A stretch of DNA of 64,000 nucleotides from Panax quinquefolius. Lineage: Eukaryota > Streptophyta > Magnoliopsida > Apiales > Araliaceae. Location: contig CM035167.1 in NCBI GenBank assembly GCA_020205615.1, positions 134,802,568-134,866,567 on the forward strand, read 5' to 3'. Below the pieces are notes generated by a model, which worked only from the letters and a program-made list of their open reading frames with translations, did not search any database and was not told the DNA's origin. The position numbers and the translations under genes were made by a program. Shown here piece by piece: positions 23,145 through 35,123 of the stretch. Position 1 is the stretch's first letter. Every line of letters starts with the position of its first letter.

Positions 23145-25792
23145 TGTAAGACCCCGAAATTTTTTTAAATAAAAAGGAATTTCCTTTATTTATTATTTTG
23201 AAATAGTAAGGGTTGATTTGATTAATGTGGATAGTTAAGGGTTAAATACGCAAATATTTCAAAATAAGCAAGTGGTTATAAAATATTCATTTTTTTCGGG
23301 GAATATTCGTTTGGTCGTGGAATATTCATTTGTCGGGGAATATTAAATGCGACGGTAGCATGACCATGTGTGGGCCCCATGCGAAAAGCGATTGGATGAG
23401 GAAAAGCGACAAAGTTTGGGTGGTTATAAATAACTTGGCGTAGTTATTACCAATTAAGACTGTTGGAATACCCGTTGGTTAAAATAAGAATCTGGCGTGG
23501 GGTCGCACAAGATAGCACCAGTATTGCACGCTGAGATTGTTGAATTATTGATCCTTACGTAAGAAGGCCTTTACTCAATAATTTTCACATGAATTCTTAT
23601 TCAATATTTTATTTTATTGATTCAATAATTCTTTGCGTTGATATTTTATATTATTGTTGTTCAATAATAATCACTACTACAATATTTCCCATTATCGGAT
23701 CAATAATTCATATTATTTGAATAATATTATTAGATAACATTATTGGCAATGTCTAGAAAGTTACATCTAAGGAGAGGTTTGGTCACCTAATTGCTTGCGC
23801 CAAGAGGAGAGATCCTTATTAGAAAGCCCCCTTTCTGGAGAATGACTGGTTGTCATAAATGTGATTACGTAATATTATTTGTGAATAATTAATTATTGAT
23901 TCATATGATAAGGAAATATTTATTTTATATGAATATAAATGATGGATTTATTTATTATATGTGGTTATAATTGAAGGATTTAATCTTTGAGATGTTTTAT
24001 TTGTATTTTGTCGGATTGGAGGTATTAAAAGATCAAATCGGTGTTATTATAGCTTTATGTGTGAGTTATAATATTTAATCAAATAGTTGGATCGTTGTAA
24101 TTTTTGGATATGTTATACATATATAAGTTGAGTATATGTCCACAAATCTTGAACCGTTAAAGATGAGCGTATAATTTATTATGAATTTTAAGAGGTGGTG
24201 ATTGAAATTAGGTTATAAATGATTTTGGTGGAAAATTCTAGAATTGGTGGGCCCCACTTTTGGTTGGTGAGAAATGTGCTCAATTGAATTTTCAAATGTG
24301 GTGGGTGGGAATAGTAGCGAGTAAAAGCCATCGTGTGCTTGGTGTCAAGTCTGCTTGGCGGGCTAACATTTTCCTATAAATAGAGAGGCTAAGTTAGAAT
24401 TGAAAATCACACCGTAAACAAGTTTTTCTCTTCTCTCTATATTATTAGCGTATTTTGTGAGTATTTAGATACTTTGAGAGTTCTTTCAAGATCAAGTTTC
24501 ATTCAAGATCACTTGAGCCTTTCCTTCCGAAGTAATCGATTCTTTGAGGTAAGGGATATTATTTTTTCAGTAATGATATTATTTCTTCAATATCATTATC
24601 TTTGAAATGTTGATCGAAGTTTTTATCAAATTTGGAACTTTTTCATGCTCGGGGTTACTATTCATGAGTTCTTATTCACGAGTTACTATTCATGAGTTAC
24701 TATTCACGAGTTACTATTCACGAGTACTATTCATGAAGCGTGAAGATGTTTTTTTGTGAATTTCTATCTTTTGGTGTCTGAGTTACTTATTCACGATATC
24801 ACGGACTATTCACGATATCGACACTATTCACGATACGGTACTATTCATAGAAAAAATAAAATTTCTTCTTTTCGTCAAAATATCTATTTCGGATACTAGC
24901 TTCGATTGTATCCATGTTTTGATCATTCTTGAATTTTACACCACTATGATTATTTTTGAGGTATTTTTGGGCGTGGATAAAATAAAGTACGAATCCTTAA
25001 TCCTTAATCCTTGTCATTTTGTTTCACTGGATTCGTTTCTTTAAAAATATTTTTCATCATCCTCAGTCTTAAATGATGATATTATTGAATATCTTTGGCC
25101 TGTAGTGCAAAGATGAATGATTTCTGAAGAATATCTTTGGCCTGTAGTGCAAAGATGAACAGGTGTTGAGATGAACATGACCGATTGATGAATATCTTTG
25201 GCCTGTAGTGCAAAGATGAATATTTGATTTGAGATGAATATTGATTGATGTTACAGGGATAAAATATTGATGATGGATTTATTAAATTCATAGATTATAG
25301 TAGATTTCATTCTCTACGTAACTCTTCTATGAATTATTATTTCATTGCGAATATTGATCCGAAACTTGTTGTCTATTGTATTCTATCGATTTTTTCCTCG
25401 TTGGAGACTAACGATAATTTGTTGTATATTATCTTAGTCATAGTATTCTTTCTTGAGCTAGTTGAGCTCACCCTTTTCCTTGTTGTTCTATTTTTTTCTT
25501 CTCGGGAGGCGAGAATGTAGCGAGTACTTAGTCGGGGTATGGAATGAAGGTTCTAGAGAGAGTTGTTTAGTAGTCCTCACCATTTTTGTAAAATGATGTA
25601 TCAATAAATATGATGGGGATTTATTTGAGTATAGATATTGTCTAGAAGATAATATTTGTATTTAAACTCACAGATATATATATTGTCGTATTCACACCGA
25701 CATTTGTATTATTGAAGTTGTAGTTTGCTTCTTGTACCATGTATTTGGCGACTCGAGAATGGGTGTTGTGTATACCTATTTTGGGGCGTCAG
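23145..25792 (+). repeat. 5' LTR of element A
   Basis: About 2648 bp. TATAAATAG at 24375-24383 is followed by a CTCTTCTCTCTATATT initiator-like tract. The 15-bp TTACTATTCA(C/T)GAG array is at 24655-24735. The 3' end reads GGGGCGTCAGCGA instead of the expected GGGGGCGTCACA. Confidence 0.9.
24375..24383 (+). promoter_or_regulatory. LTR core promoter (TATA box) of element A
   Basis: TATAAATAG, conserved at the matching place in all LTRs of the nest (for example 19608, 30615, 48432, 50255, 57693). Transcription would start about 30 bp downstream; this is predicted from position only. Confidence 0.6.
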
Positions 25793-25979
25793 CGAGTTGG
25801 TATCGAGCTTAGGGATATGATCTCTGGCGGAGATCGGGGAATAGAACTAGGAGGGGAGAGAGTAAATCCTTCGCTAGTGTGTCCTACCTAAGCTTATTTG
25901 TTGGTTGGCATCGTAATATAGGGTATTATGTGATTTGTTAATTTATTTAATTAACCCTTGTTTTATGATAGTTTTAAGA

Positions 25980-26760
25980 ATGGGCTGCGATAACGTTAAC
26001 AATGGAGTGAATGAGATCGTGGAGACACACCTCTAATCGCCAACCAGGATAATGTGATGTCGGCGAAGAAGGAATTAGAGATATCCATGTGGTGAGTGAA
26101 GAATTGATAAGTTGCACCGAGATAGTCGCAGAGGTAACGGTGAGAGTGAGGAAGAAGAAGAAGAAGAGGTACCAAGAGAGTTTATTAGAGGTATTTTATG
26201 ATCGAAATATAGAATTGCAAAATCGTATTCATGAGTTAGAAGAAGAGCAAAGCTAAAGAATTGCAGCAATCGTGGAGCAAAAGGATGCAACGATTCAAGC
26301 TTGTGTTACCCGACACGTGATGCTTGAATGAAGCACTCTTTGGCGAGTATAAGATGATAAAGTCGAATCGAGGTGAAAGAAGAAATAATCGAACGAGTGA
26401 GAATGAGTGATGCTTGGGTAAAAAGCGCATCGACGCGTTGATATTATGGAAAGAGATGTCCAATCTAAAAAGAGAAGATTTAACGATGACGGAAGACGAA
26501 GGCGTCGAAGAACATCGGCACCATCAACAAATTCTAGGGAAGAGAACGATCGCCCGGTTAGATGCTACTGAGATGTGGAGAGGAGGGACATATAAGGTCA
26601 AACTGTTTAAAGCCTTCCAAGGTATGCTATAATTGTGGAAAAGAAGGACATATCGCTTCGAGATTAGACGATATCGAAACCCGATCCAATGAGAATGGTG
26701 ACTCAAAAGGATGTCCCGTAAAAGTCAAAGTCAAGCGGTTCTTGGAAGAGCGTTTGTCGT
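25980..26760 (+). pseudogene. Gag remnant of element A with two CCHC zinc knuckles
   Basis: The frame starts near ATG 25980 and is broken by many frameshifts. Near the end two zinc knuckles are readable: [12 protein letters not shown] (first Cys lost or shifted) and [12 protein letters not shown] at about 26620-26655. The nucleocapsid arrangement with two knuckles is seen also in elements B and G. Confidence 0.75.
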
Positions 26761-26799
26761 GACCAAATCAAAATGCGAGGAACCCGAACGAAGTTAGTA

Positions 26800-29360
26800 C
26801 GGGTTAGTTAATTATAAATTTTATGAAGTATATACCTTACTAGATATTGGTTCTACCCATTCTTTTATCTCTCTTACTTGCGCTCAACATTTGAACTTGA
26901 CTACGGAGAAATTAAACTTTGACCTATCTGTGGAGACTCCATTAGGAGAAACTTTCATTACATCCGTTGTTTAAAAATCTTGCTTGATTCAAGTTGGCAC
27001 TATCACATTACCTGTTAACCTTATTTCTATTGAGATATTTGCTTTTGATGTGATTTTAGGGATTGATTGGTTAACTACTCATCATGCCAAATTGATTGCT
27101 TTTGTAAGGTTGTTAGTTTTCATATTCCTAAGAAACCCGTTATTCAATTCAAGCGATCAAACCATTGTAGTCAAACATTTTCATATCAAGCCATGAAGTC
27201 ATTCGTTTATTACGGATGTCAAGTTTTCTTAGTCCATGTTATGGATTTGAATAAAGACACGTCGATTTGAATAATATTCTGTTGTTATTGATTTTTCCGA
27301 CGTATTTCGAAGAATTTCTTCGCTTACTCCCAAAGCTCGATATTAAATTTTGTATCGACTTTGAACCCCAGACAAAACTCATTTCTAAAATCTCATATCG
27401 AATGGCTCTATTGAACTTCGTGGAGTTAAAATTCAACTATAGAATTTGGTACCGAGCCTTTATCTTGTGACTTCCTTTGTGGAATTTACCTAAGCGGACT
27501 CTCTGTAGGGGACGTCATATTCGATGCGACAAGTAAATCGATAGGTGTCATTGTGACGTCTTTATCCAAGGTGGGATATGAGTCACGATTGAGAACAACC
27601 TAAGTCGGTAATCGAAATGCGTAGTTTTCTAGGCTTAGTTGGTTATTATCGGAGATTCGTTGAAGGATATTCTCGAATCGCTATTCCATTAACGTAGCTA
27701 ACTCGTAGAGATACAAAATTTGAATGGAGCAAGGAATGTGGGAAGAGCTTCGAAGAACTCAAGAGGAGACTCATTTCAGCACATGTTCTGACCATACCAT
27801 CTTGGAAAAGCGAACGTGGTAGGTGGACGCGTTGAGTAGAAGATCATATGCGGAACGAAAGTGCGATGATGTCAAGTATCTGATAGAGCCAACTTTAATA
27901 GAAAAAGTTAAGGTTGCTTTCAAGCCACCCAATTTGAGTCGGGCGCGTATGAAGAAGAAAGTACAAGAAGGAGCTATTAGGAAGTGAATATTGATGAAGA
28001 AGGAATACTTGAGTCCACTCTAGACTTTGTGTTCCTAACGACTACGATTTGAAGTACAAGATTATGATGGAGGCACACAATACACCATTTGCAATCCATC
28101 TCGGAAGTACTAAAATGTATCGTGATCTTGACATACATTTTGGTGGAACAATATGAAGAGAGAGATTGCAAAGTTTATCTCAATGTGTTTAACTTGTCAA
28201 CGTGTAAAGGCGGAGCATCTAGTACCTAAAGGTCCGTTATAACCACTTGAGATTCGAAATGGAAGTGGGAACACATTACCATAGATTTCATTCATGTGTC
28301 TTCCTACGGTTTCTCAAGGCATCAATGCTATTTGGGTTATTGTTGATAGATTAACCAAGTCTGCTCATTTCTTGCCGATACGGGAGACTTATTCCCTTGA
28401 ACGTCTTGCTAGTATGTACGTAAATGAGATTGTGAGGTTGCATGGCATGCCAGTATCCATAGTTTTAGATCGTGACCCAAGATTCACTTCATGATTTTGG
28501 GTTAGTTTGTAGAAAGCTATGGGCACGAATTTACGATTCAGTTTGGCATACCATCCTCAAACGGATGGGCAATCAGAAAGGACTACTCAAACTCTTGAAG
28601 ATATATTAAGACTCTGTGTCCTAGATTTCAAAGGAAGTTGGGATAAGTACTTGCCATTGGTGGAATTCTCATACAACAATAGTTATTAAACAAGTATAGG
28701 TGTGGCTCCATTCGAAGCATTATATGGACGAAAATGTCGTTCTCCAATATGTTGGGATGAGGTGGGTGAAGCAACATTGTTGGGACCCGAGTTAAATACG
28801 ATATGATCACCGAAAAGATCCAAATGATTCGACAACGTATACAAAGCGGCACAAGATCGACAAAAGAGTTACGCGGATCTTCATCGAAAGGACGTGGAAT
28901 TTAGTGTGGGGATCATGTATTATTACGAGTTGCTCCATGGAAGGGAGTTACAAGATTTGGGAAGAGAGGAAAGCTCAATCCACGATTTATCGGTCCATTT
29001 CAAATTCTTGACCGAGTAGTAGAAATGTAGCCTATAGACTTGCGTTACCTCCGAGTATGTATCGTGTTCATAATGTGTTTCACATATATCGTACTTCGTA
29101 AATATGTGAAAGACCGAACCACGTTATTGAGTTAAGCAGGACGAGATAAGAAGACTTAACGTATGAGGAGGTATCTGTCAAGATCTTGGATAGGAAGGAG
29201 CATGTCCTACGCCATGAAAGGTCATACCACAAGTTAAAGTTTTGTGGAGGAATCATGCTTTATAGAGGAAATGACCAGGAATTGAAGCGGAAATGAAAGC
29301 GAGGTATCCTCACCTTTTCAAACACCAGTCACGTCACGTAAATTTCGAGGACGAAATTTC
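26800..29360 (+). pseudogene. Pol remnant of element A: protease, RT edge, integrase, chromodomain-type tail
   Basis: Protease lies at 26830-27110; its active site reads Asp-Ile-Gly (26843-26851) in place of DTG. The N-terminal edge of RT follows (27240-27440). Then a roughly 145-bp segment unrelated to pol (27441-27586) stands where the RT core should be. Sequence resumes in the RT connection domain (27600-27795) and then skips the RNase H core at 27793-27810. Integrase is well readable from 28080: CLTCQRVKAEHLVPK, the first Asp near 28286, DRDPRFTS near 28470, and the Glu in QTLED near 28595; a stop follows DPRFTS. The C-terminal part (29080-29340) has the KILDRKEHVLR motif and the end of the chromodomain-like tail. 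The product cannot be made as the sequence stands. Confidence 0.82.
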
Positions 29361-29374
29361 ATAAGGAGGGAGGT

Positions 29375-32043
29375 TGTAAGACCCGAAATTTTTTAAATAA
29401 AAAGGAATTTCCTTTATTTATTATTTTGAAATAGTAAGGGTTGATTTGATTAATGTGGATAGTTAAGGGTTAAATACATAAATATTTCAAAATAAGCAAA
29501 TGGTTATAAAATATTCATTTTTTTCGGGGAATATTCGTTTGGTCGTGGAATATTAAATCATCGTCGGAGAATATTAAATGCGACCACAGTAATGACCATG
29601 TGTGGGCCCCATAACGGAAAGCGATTGGATGAGGAAAGCGACAAAGTTTGGGTGGTTATAAATAACTTGGCGTAGTTATTCTGAATTAAGACTGTTGGAA
29701 TACCCGGTGGTAAAAAATACGATGTCTGGCGTGGTTACAAAGAAGATACTTAGCGGTATTGCAGTATTGTTGAATTATTGATCCTTACGTAAGAAGGCAC
29801 TACTCAATAATTTTCACGATGAATTCTTATTCAATATTTTATTTTATTGATTCAATAATTCTTTGCGTTGATATTTTATATTATTGTTGTTCAATAATTG
29901 TCACTACACAAGTATTTCCATTATCGGATCAATAATTCATATTATTTGAATAATATTATTAGATAACATTATTGGCAATGTCTAAAAAGTTACATCTAAG
30001 GAGAGGTTTGGTCACCTAATTGCGCGCCCGATAAGGAGAGATCCTTATTGGAAAGCCCCTCTTTCGTAGGAGCGACTGGTTGTCATAAATGTGATTACGT
30101 AATATTATTTGTGAATAATTAATTATTGATTCATATGATAAGGAAATATTTATTTTATATGAATATAAATGATGGATTTATTTATTATATGTGGTTATAA
30201 TTGAAGGATTTAATCTTTGAGATGTTTTATTTGTATTTTATTCGGATTGGAGGTATTAAAAGATCAAATCGGTGTTATTACTGACTTTATTATTGTGAGT
30301 TATAATATTTAATCAAACCGTTGGATCGTTGTAATTTTTGGATATGATATACATATATAAGTTGAGTATATGTCCACAAATTTTGAACCAATTAAAGATG
30401 AGCGATATAATTTATTATGAATTTTAAGAGGTGGATTGATTGTAAATTAGGTTATAAATGATTTTGGTGGAAAATTCTAGAATTGGTGGGCCCCACTTTT
30501 GGTTGGTGAGAAATGTGCTCAATTGAATTTTCAAATGTGGTGGGTGGGAATAGTAGCGAGAGTAAAGCCATAAGTAGCGTGGTCAAGTCTGCTTGGTAAG
30601 GGCTAACATTTTCCTATAAATAGAAGGCTAAGTTAGAATTGAAAATCACACCGAAACAAGTTTTCTCTCTTTTCTCTCTATATTATTGAGGCGTATTTTG
30701 TGAGTATTTAGATACTTTGAGAGTTCTTTGTTAAGTCTAAGTTTCATTCAACATCACTTCAGCCTTTCCTTCCAAGAAATCTTGATTCTTTGAGGTAAGG
30801 GATATTATTTTTTTTAAGTAATGATATTATTTCTTCAATATCATTATCTTTGAAATGTTGATCTGAAGTTTTATCAAATTTGGAACTTTTTCATATCTGG
30901 GGTTACTTATTCATGAGTTACTATTCACGAGTTACTATTCATGAGTTCTTATTCACGAGTTTCTTATTCACGAGTACTATTCACGTAAGCGTGAAGATGT
31001 TTTTTGTGGAATTTCTATCTTTTGGTGTGGAGTTCTTATTCACGTATCTAAGACTATTCACGATATCTGAGACTATTCACGATATCTGGACTATTCATAG
31101 AAAAATAAAATTTCTTCTTTTTCGTCAAAACATCTATACGGATACTAGCTACGATTGTATCCATGTTTTGATCATTCTTGAATTTTACACCACTATGATT
31201 ATTTTTGAGGTATTTTTGGACGTGGATAAAATAAAGTACTTAATCCTTAATCCTTAATCCTTGTCATTTTGTTTCATTTGGATTCGTTTCTTAAAAAATA
31301 TTTTCATCATCCTCGGTCTTAAATGATGATATTATTGAATATCTTTGCTTTGTAGTGCAAAGATGAATGATTTTCTGAAGAATATCTTTGGCCTGTAGTG
31401 CAAAGATGAGCAGTGTTGAGATAATACGACCGATGATGAATATCTTTGGCTTTTGTAGTGCAAAGATGAATATTTGATTTGAGATGAATATTGATTGATG
31501 TTACGAGGATAAAATATTGATGATGGATTTATTAAATTCATAGATTATAGTAGATTTCATTCTCTACGTAACTCTTACATGAATTATTATTTCATTGCGA
31601 ATATTGATCTGAAACTTGTTATGCTATTGTATTCTATCAGATTTTTCCTGTTGGAGACTAACGATAATTTGTTGTATATTATCTTAGTCATAGTATTCTT
31701 TTCTTGAGCTAGTTGAGCTCACCCTTTTCCTTGTTGTTCTATTTTTCTTCTCGGGAGGCGAGAATGTAGGCAAGTCTTAGTGGGGGTATGGAATGAAGGT
31801 TCTAGAGAGAGTTGTTTAGTAGTCCTCACCATTTTGTAAAATGATGTATCAATAAATATGATGGGGATTTATTTGAGTATAGATATTATCTAGAAGATAA
31901 TATTTGTATTTAAACTCATAAGTATATATATTATCGTATTTCACACGACATTTGTATTATTATGAAGTTGTAGTTTGCTTCTTGTACCATGTATTTGGCG
32001 ACTCAGAATGGGTGTTGTGTATACCTATTTTGGGGGCGTCACA
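29375..32043 (+). repeat. 3' LTR of element A
   Basis: 2669 bp, nearly the same length as the 5' LTR and clearly its pair. TATAAATAG starts at 30615. Differences from the 5' LTR sit in clusters, for example around 29580-29640 and 29730-29770, with long identical stretches between. Confidence 0.9.
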
Positions 32044-32048
32044 ATTTT

Positions 32049-32489
32049 TGTTGCAAAAGTTGTTTAAAACATGTTAAACATGTTGGTGGACCCATTTCTT
32101 GACTGAAATTTGATTATAGCTTGTAAAATCGCCCGTTTATGGATTTGGTTCAATTTTGTTTTGGAATTTGGAAAAACTTTCTTCTGCAAAGTTGTAGAGA
32201 ATTGAATTTCCTATAAAAAGATGCGAAATTCAAATTTTCTAATAAAAAGGCTATTTATTATGAATTATTGAAGTTCTGAGGTTCTAGAATAATTAATTTT
32301 TGGAAGTTTAAAATATTTATAGTTAGAAAACGTTTTTTTATTGTTTTGCAAATGTTCAGATTTTTTAAAGTAGGTGTAGGAATTTTTTAAATATTAAATT
32401 ATATTAAAATCAGATTTTTAAAGTAGGTTATAAAGTCTTGTTTTTTTTTTTAAATATTAATATTATATTAAATTTTAGTTTTATACATC
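32049..32489 (+). repeat. 3' LTR of element C, middle piece
   Basis: Continues C's LTR after element A and stops at the insertion of element B. It contains a local duplication: CAGATTTTTTAAAGTAGGT at about 32349 and again near 32403, present once in the C 5' LTR (about 19530). Confidence 0.8.
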
Positions 32490-34939
32490 TGTGAGACCAG
32501 ATTTTATCGATAAAGATTTAAATTTTGTTGAAATAATTTTTAATATTATGGTGTGAATTTGAGATAATATTATAGTTGTGGGTAGTATTTATAAATATTT
32601 ATAAATTTTGCAAAGTATGCAGTGGTTATATTATATTCGATTGGTGGGGAATATTCGGTTTAGCGGGGAATATTAAGTACAATGGCTCAATCATTGGTGG
32701 ACCCCTAGCGAAATTATTGTCGGATTGAAAGCGACAAAAATATTTTATTGAAATAACGGCGGAAGTTTTCTGGTAGTTCTTGTTGAACTACTCGGTAGTA
32801 AAAAAAATACGATGTCGTGTGGTTGCGTAGTAGCTTGCGGTATTGATTATTGATCTTATGTGAGAAGTCACTTTCGGTTTGATTCCATTATTGTCGATTA
32901 ATAATATGAATTATTATAGCGATAATGGCGTTTTATTTTATTAGTATTATTAGCGTAATAAAAGCGAAACATCTTTATATAAAATAGAATACTTTATTAA
33001 AGTTATTACATAAATAGATATATATTATATTTTATTATAGTGTTAGTGTTGCGTAGTGTTTTGCATAGTGTTTTGCATAGTATTGCATAGTGTTTGCATA
33101 GTAAAATGTTTTTATATAAATAGAATATATTATATTTTATTTAAAGATTTTTCTTTAAATATGGATAGTCAGTTAAAAGTAAATCAATACGGATAGTTCA
33201 TGGATTAATTCTTATGCATTCCATTTTCTATAAATAGAAGCTCGTTTCCTTCATTATTTTCTTACGAATTCATTGAAACTCTAGAGAGAGAAATTATAGA
33301 GAGATATATAGAGAAAATTATAGAGAGAAAGAAAGTAAGAGTACTTCTACTACTTGATATCGGATTCTTTTACATAGGGGTATTATTTTACGGTGAGGGT
33401 GTTATTCTTTCTTCTTGAAGAGAACTTACATTATTCCATTCATTATTATTACATTGGAATAACTTTTGTAAAAAGTGGCATACCTATACATACTTTTGTA
33501 TATGGCATGGCGTACCTATACTTGGTGAAATCCTTATTTATTCATTCTTTTATTACATTGGAATAACTTTTTGTATCTGTGATTTACCTATACTTGGTGA
33601 TCTCTTACATTATTACATTTCCATTCTTTATTATTACATTGGAACATCACATGCATGTGTTTTTAGGACTGGTTAAAATTTTATTATTACATTGGAACAT
33701 CACATGCATGTGTGTTTTACAGGACTGGTTAAAATCTTTATCATTCTGTTGGAATATCTATCATGTGTGTTTTTTAGGATGCAGTTCCATCTTTATTATT
33801 ACATTGGAACATCACAGCCGGTGTGAATTTCACACGACTGGTTAGATTATTATTATTACATTGGAATAAACACATACATCACAATCTGCGTGCGTGGTGA
33901 TTTCTTTTGTTATTCCATTCTTTATTATACCCGGTTGGTTAAAACTTTGACTTACTTATACTCCATGAAATTAGTAGAATATCCTTGATATTTGCGTTTC
34001 ATCGATATCTTTTCATGGAAATATTCTTACGATCATTCTTGAATTTTTTCTCTGAAAGCGATATCATGTTGACAATTTGGGCGTTAATAATTCATGGATT
34101 AAATAATTCTTGAACTTGTTTTATTGAATTATTATGTCATTGTCATCATCCTCGTGTTATATTATGTTATCTTTGGCTTACGTGCGTAGATGAACTTAGT
34201 ATGATTATGACCGGGGATCATTCGGTATAATCATGACTTGATATAAATGATGTGACAAAAAAGTCCTCGGTGGCATGTAATGCGATGATGGATAGTTTTT
34301 GGTATGATTATGACCGGGGTGATTCGGTATAGTCATGACCATTGATAATTTGATGAAAATCCTTGGCCAAGTGAATGCGGGGATGATTAGATGTGGTGGT
34401 TTATTTATTAAAATTTGAGTCTCGTGATAAAAATTGATGAAAACCTTTTAAAACCTAAAAGATAGTAGACTTTATTCTCTCTTGACTCTTTTAATGGATT
34501 GCTTATTAAGCTATGATTAAATTTGGTTGTCTATTGTATTTTATCGGTTTAACAACTTTGTTGAAGGCTAATGATAATTTATTACGCATTATCTTAGTCG
34601 TAATATTTCTTCTTGGGCTAGTTGAGCTCACCCCTTTCTTTCCTTTATTCTCTTGAGGAAATGAGAACATAAATTTGGAGACGAGTCGGGGAGCGGAGTA
34701 ATGGTCAGGAGGATAGCATTAGTAGTCCTCACTATTACGTGAAATAGTGTGATAATAGTTGTAATGAGGGACTCCTTTTGAGTTTGTATAATATCTAGTA
34801 GACAATATTTGTATTCAAACTCACGAGTTTATGTCGTATTGTACCACGGAGTTATATTAGTAAGTTGTATTTGAATTTATGTACCATGTAAGTGGCGACC
34901 CAAGATGGGTGGCGTATACCTAATTTTGGAGGCGTCGCG
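32490..34939 (+). repeat. 5' LTR of element B (2450 bp)
   Basis: TATAAATA at 33229-33236 is followed by repeated TAGAGAGA words (33280-33330) and then an array with CATTGGAACATCACATGCAT, ATTATTATTACATTGGAATA and similar words (33430-33870). Near the end, motifs TATGATTATGACCG and ATTCGGTATAATCATGAC recur (34196-34345). Confidence 0.88.
33430..33870 (+). repeat. Tandem array in B 5' LTR, unit about 60-70 bp
   Basis: At least six units built on (A)TTATTATTACATTGGAA(T/C)A, alternating with ACTGGTTAAAAT and GTGTTTTACAGG words. The same array is in the 3' LTR (40430-40850) and, inverted, in the solo LTR at 2160-2560. Confidence 0.8.
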
Positions 34940-35123
34940 GTTGGTATCGAGCTTAGGGATATGATCCTGGCTAAGATGTGAGAATAGAACTAGGAGGGAG
35001 AGGCGGGGAATTCCTTCGCTAGTATGACTACTACTAAGTTTATTTGGTATTTAATTGGTCGATCGAGTATAGGGATAATATGTGATATGTTAATTAACCC
35101 TTATTTTGTGGCGGTGTTTGAAA

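Larger units (their letters stand above)
23145..32043 (+). mobile_element. Element A: Ty3/Gypsy chromovirus with two full LTRs (8.9 kb), RT and RNase H cores missing
   Basis: Begins TGTAAGACCCCGAA and ends GGGGGCGTCACA with a perfect duplication ATTTT (23140-23144 and 32044-32048). LTRs are 23145-25792 and 29375-32043. The internal region carries gag, protease, integrase and chromodomain-type remnants, with a degenerate primer site at 25796 and a polypurine tract AAGGAGGGAGGT before 29375. It inserted into the 3' LTR of C. Confidence 0.92.

Noticed and set aside
33579..33845. Open frame with repeated Trp-Asn-Ile-Thr-Cys-Met words (also at 40396-40930 and, inverted, 2077-2592)
   Set aside because: It follows the tandem array of the B-type LTR in several frames; there is no conservation of one frame.
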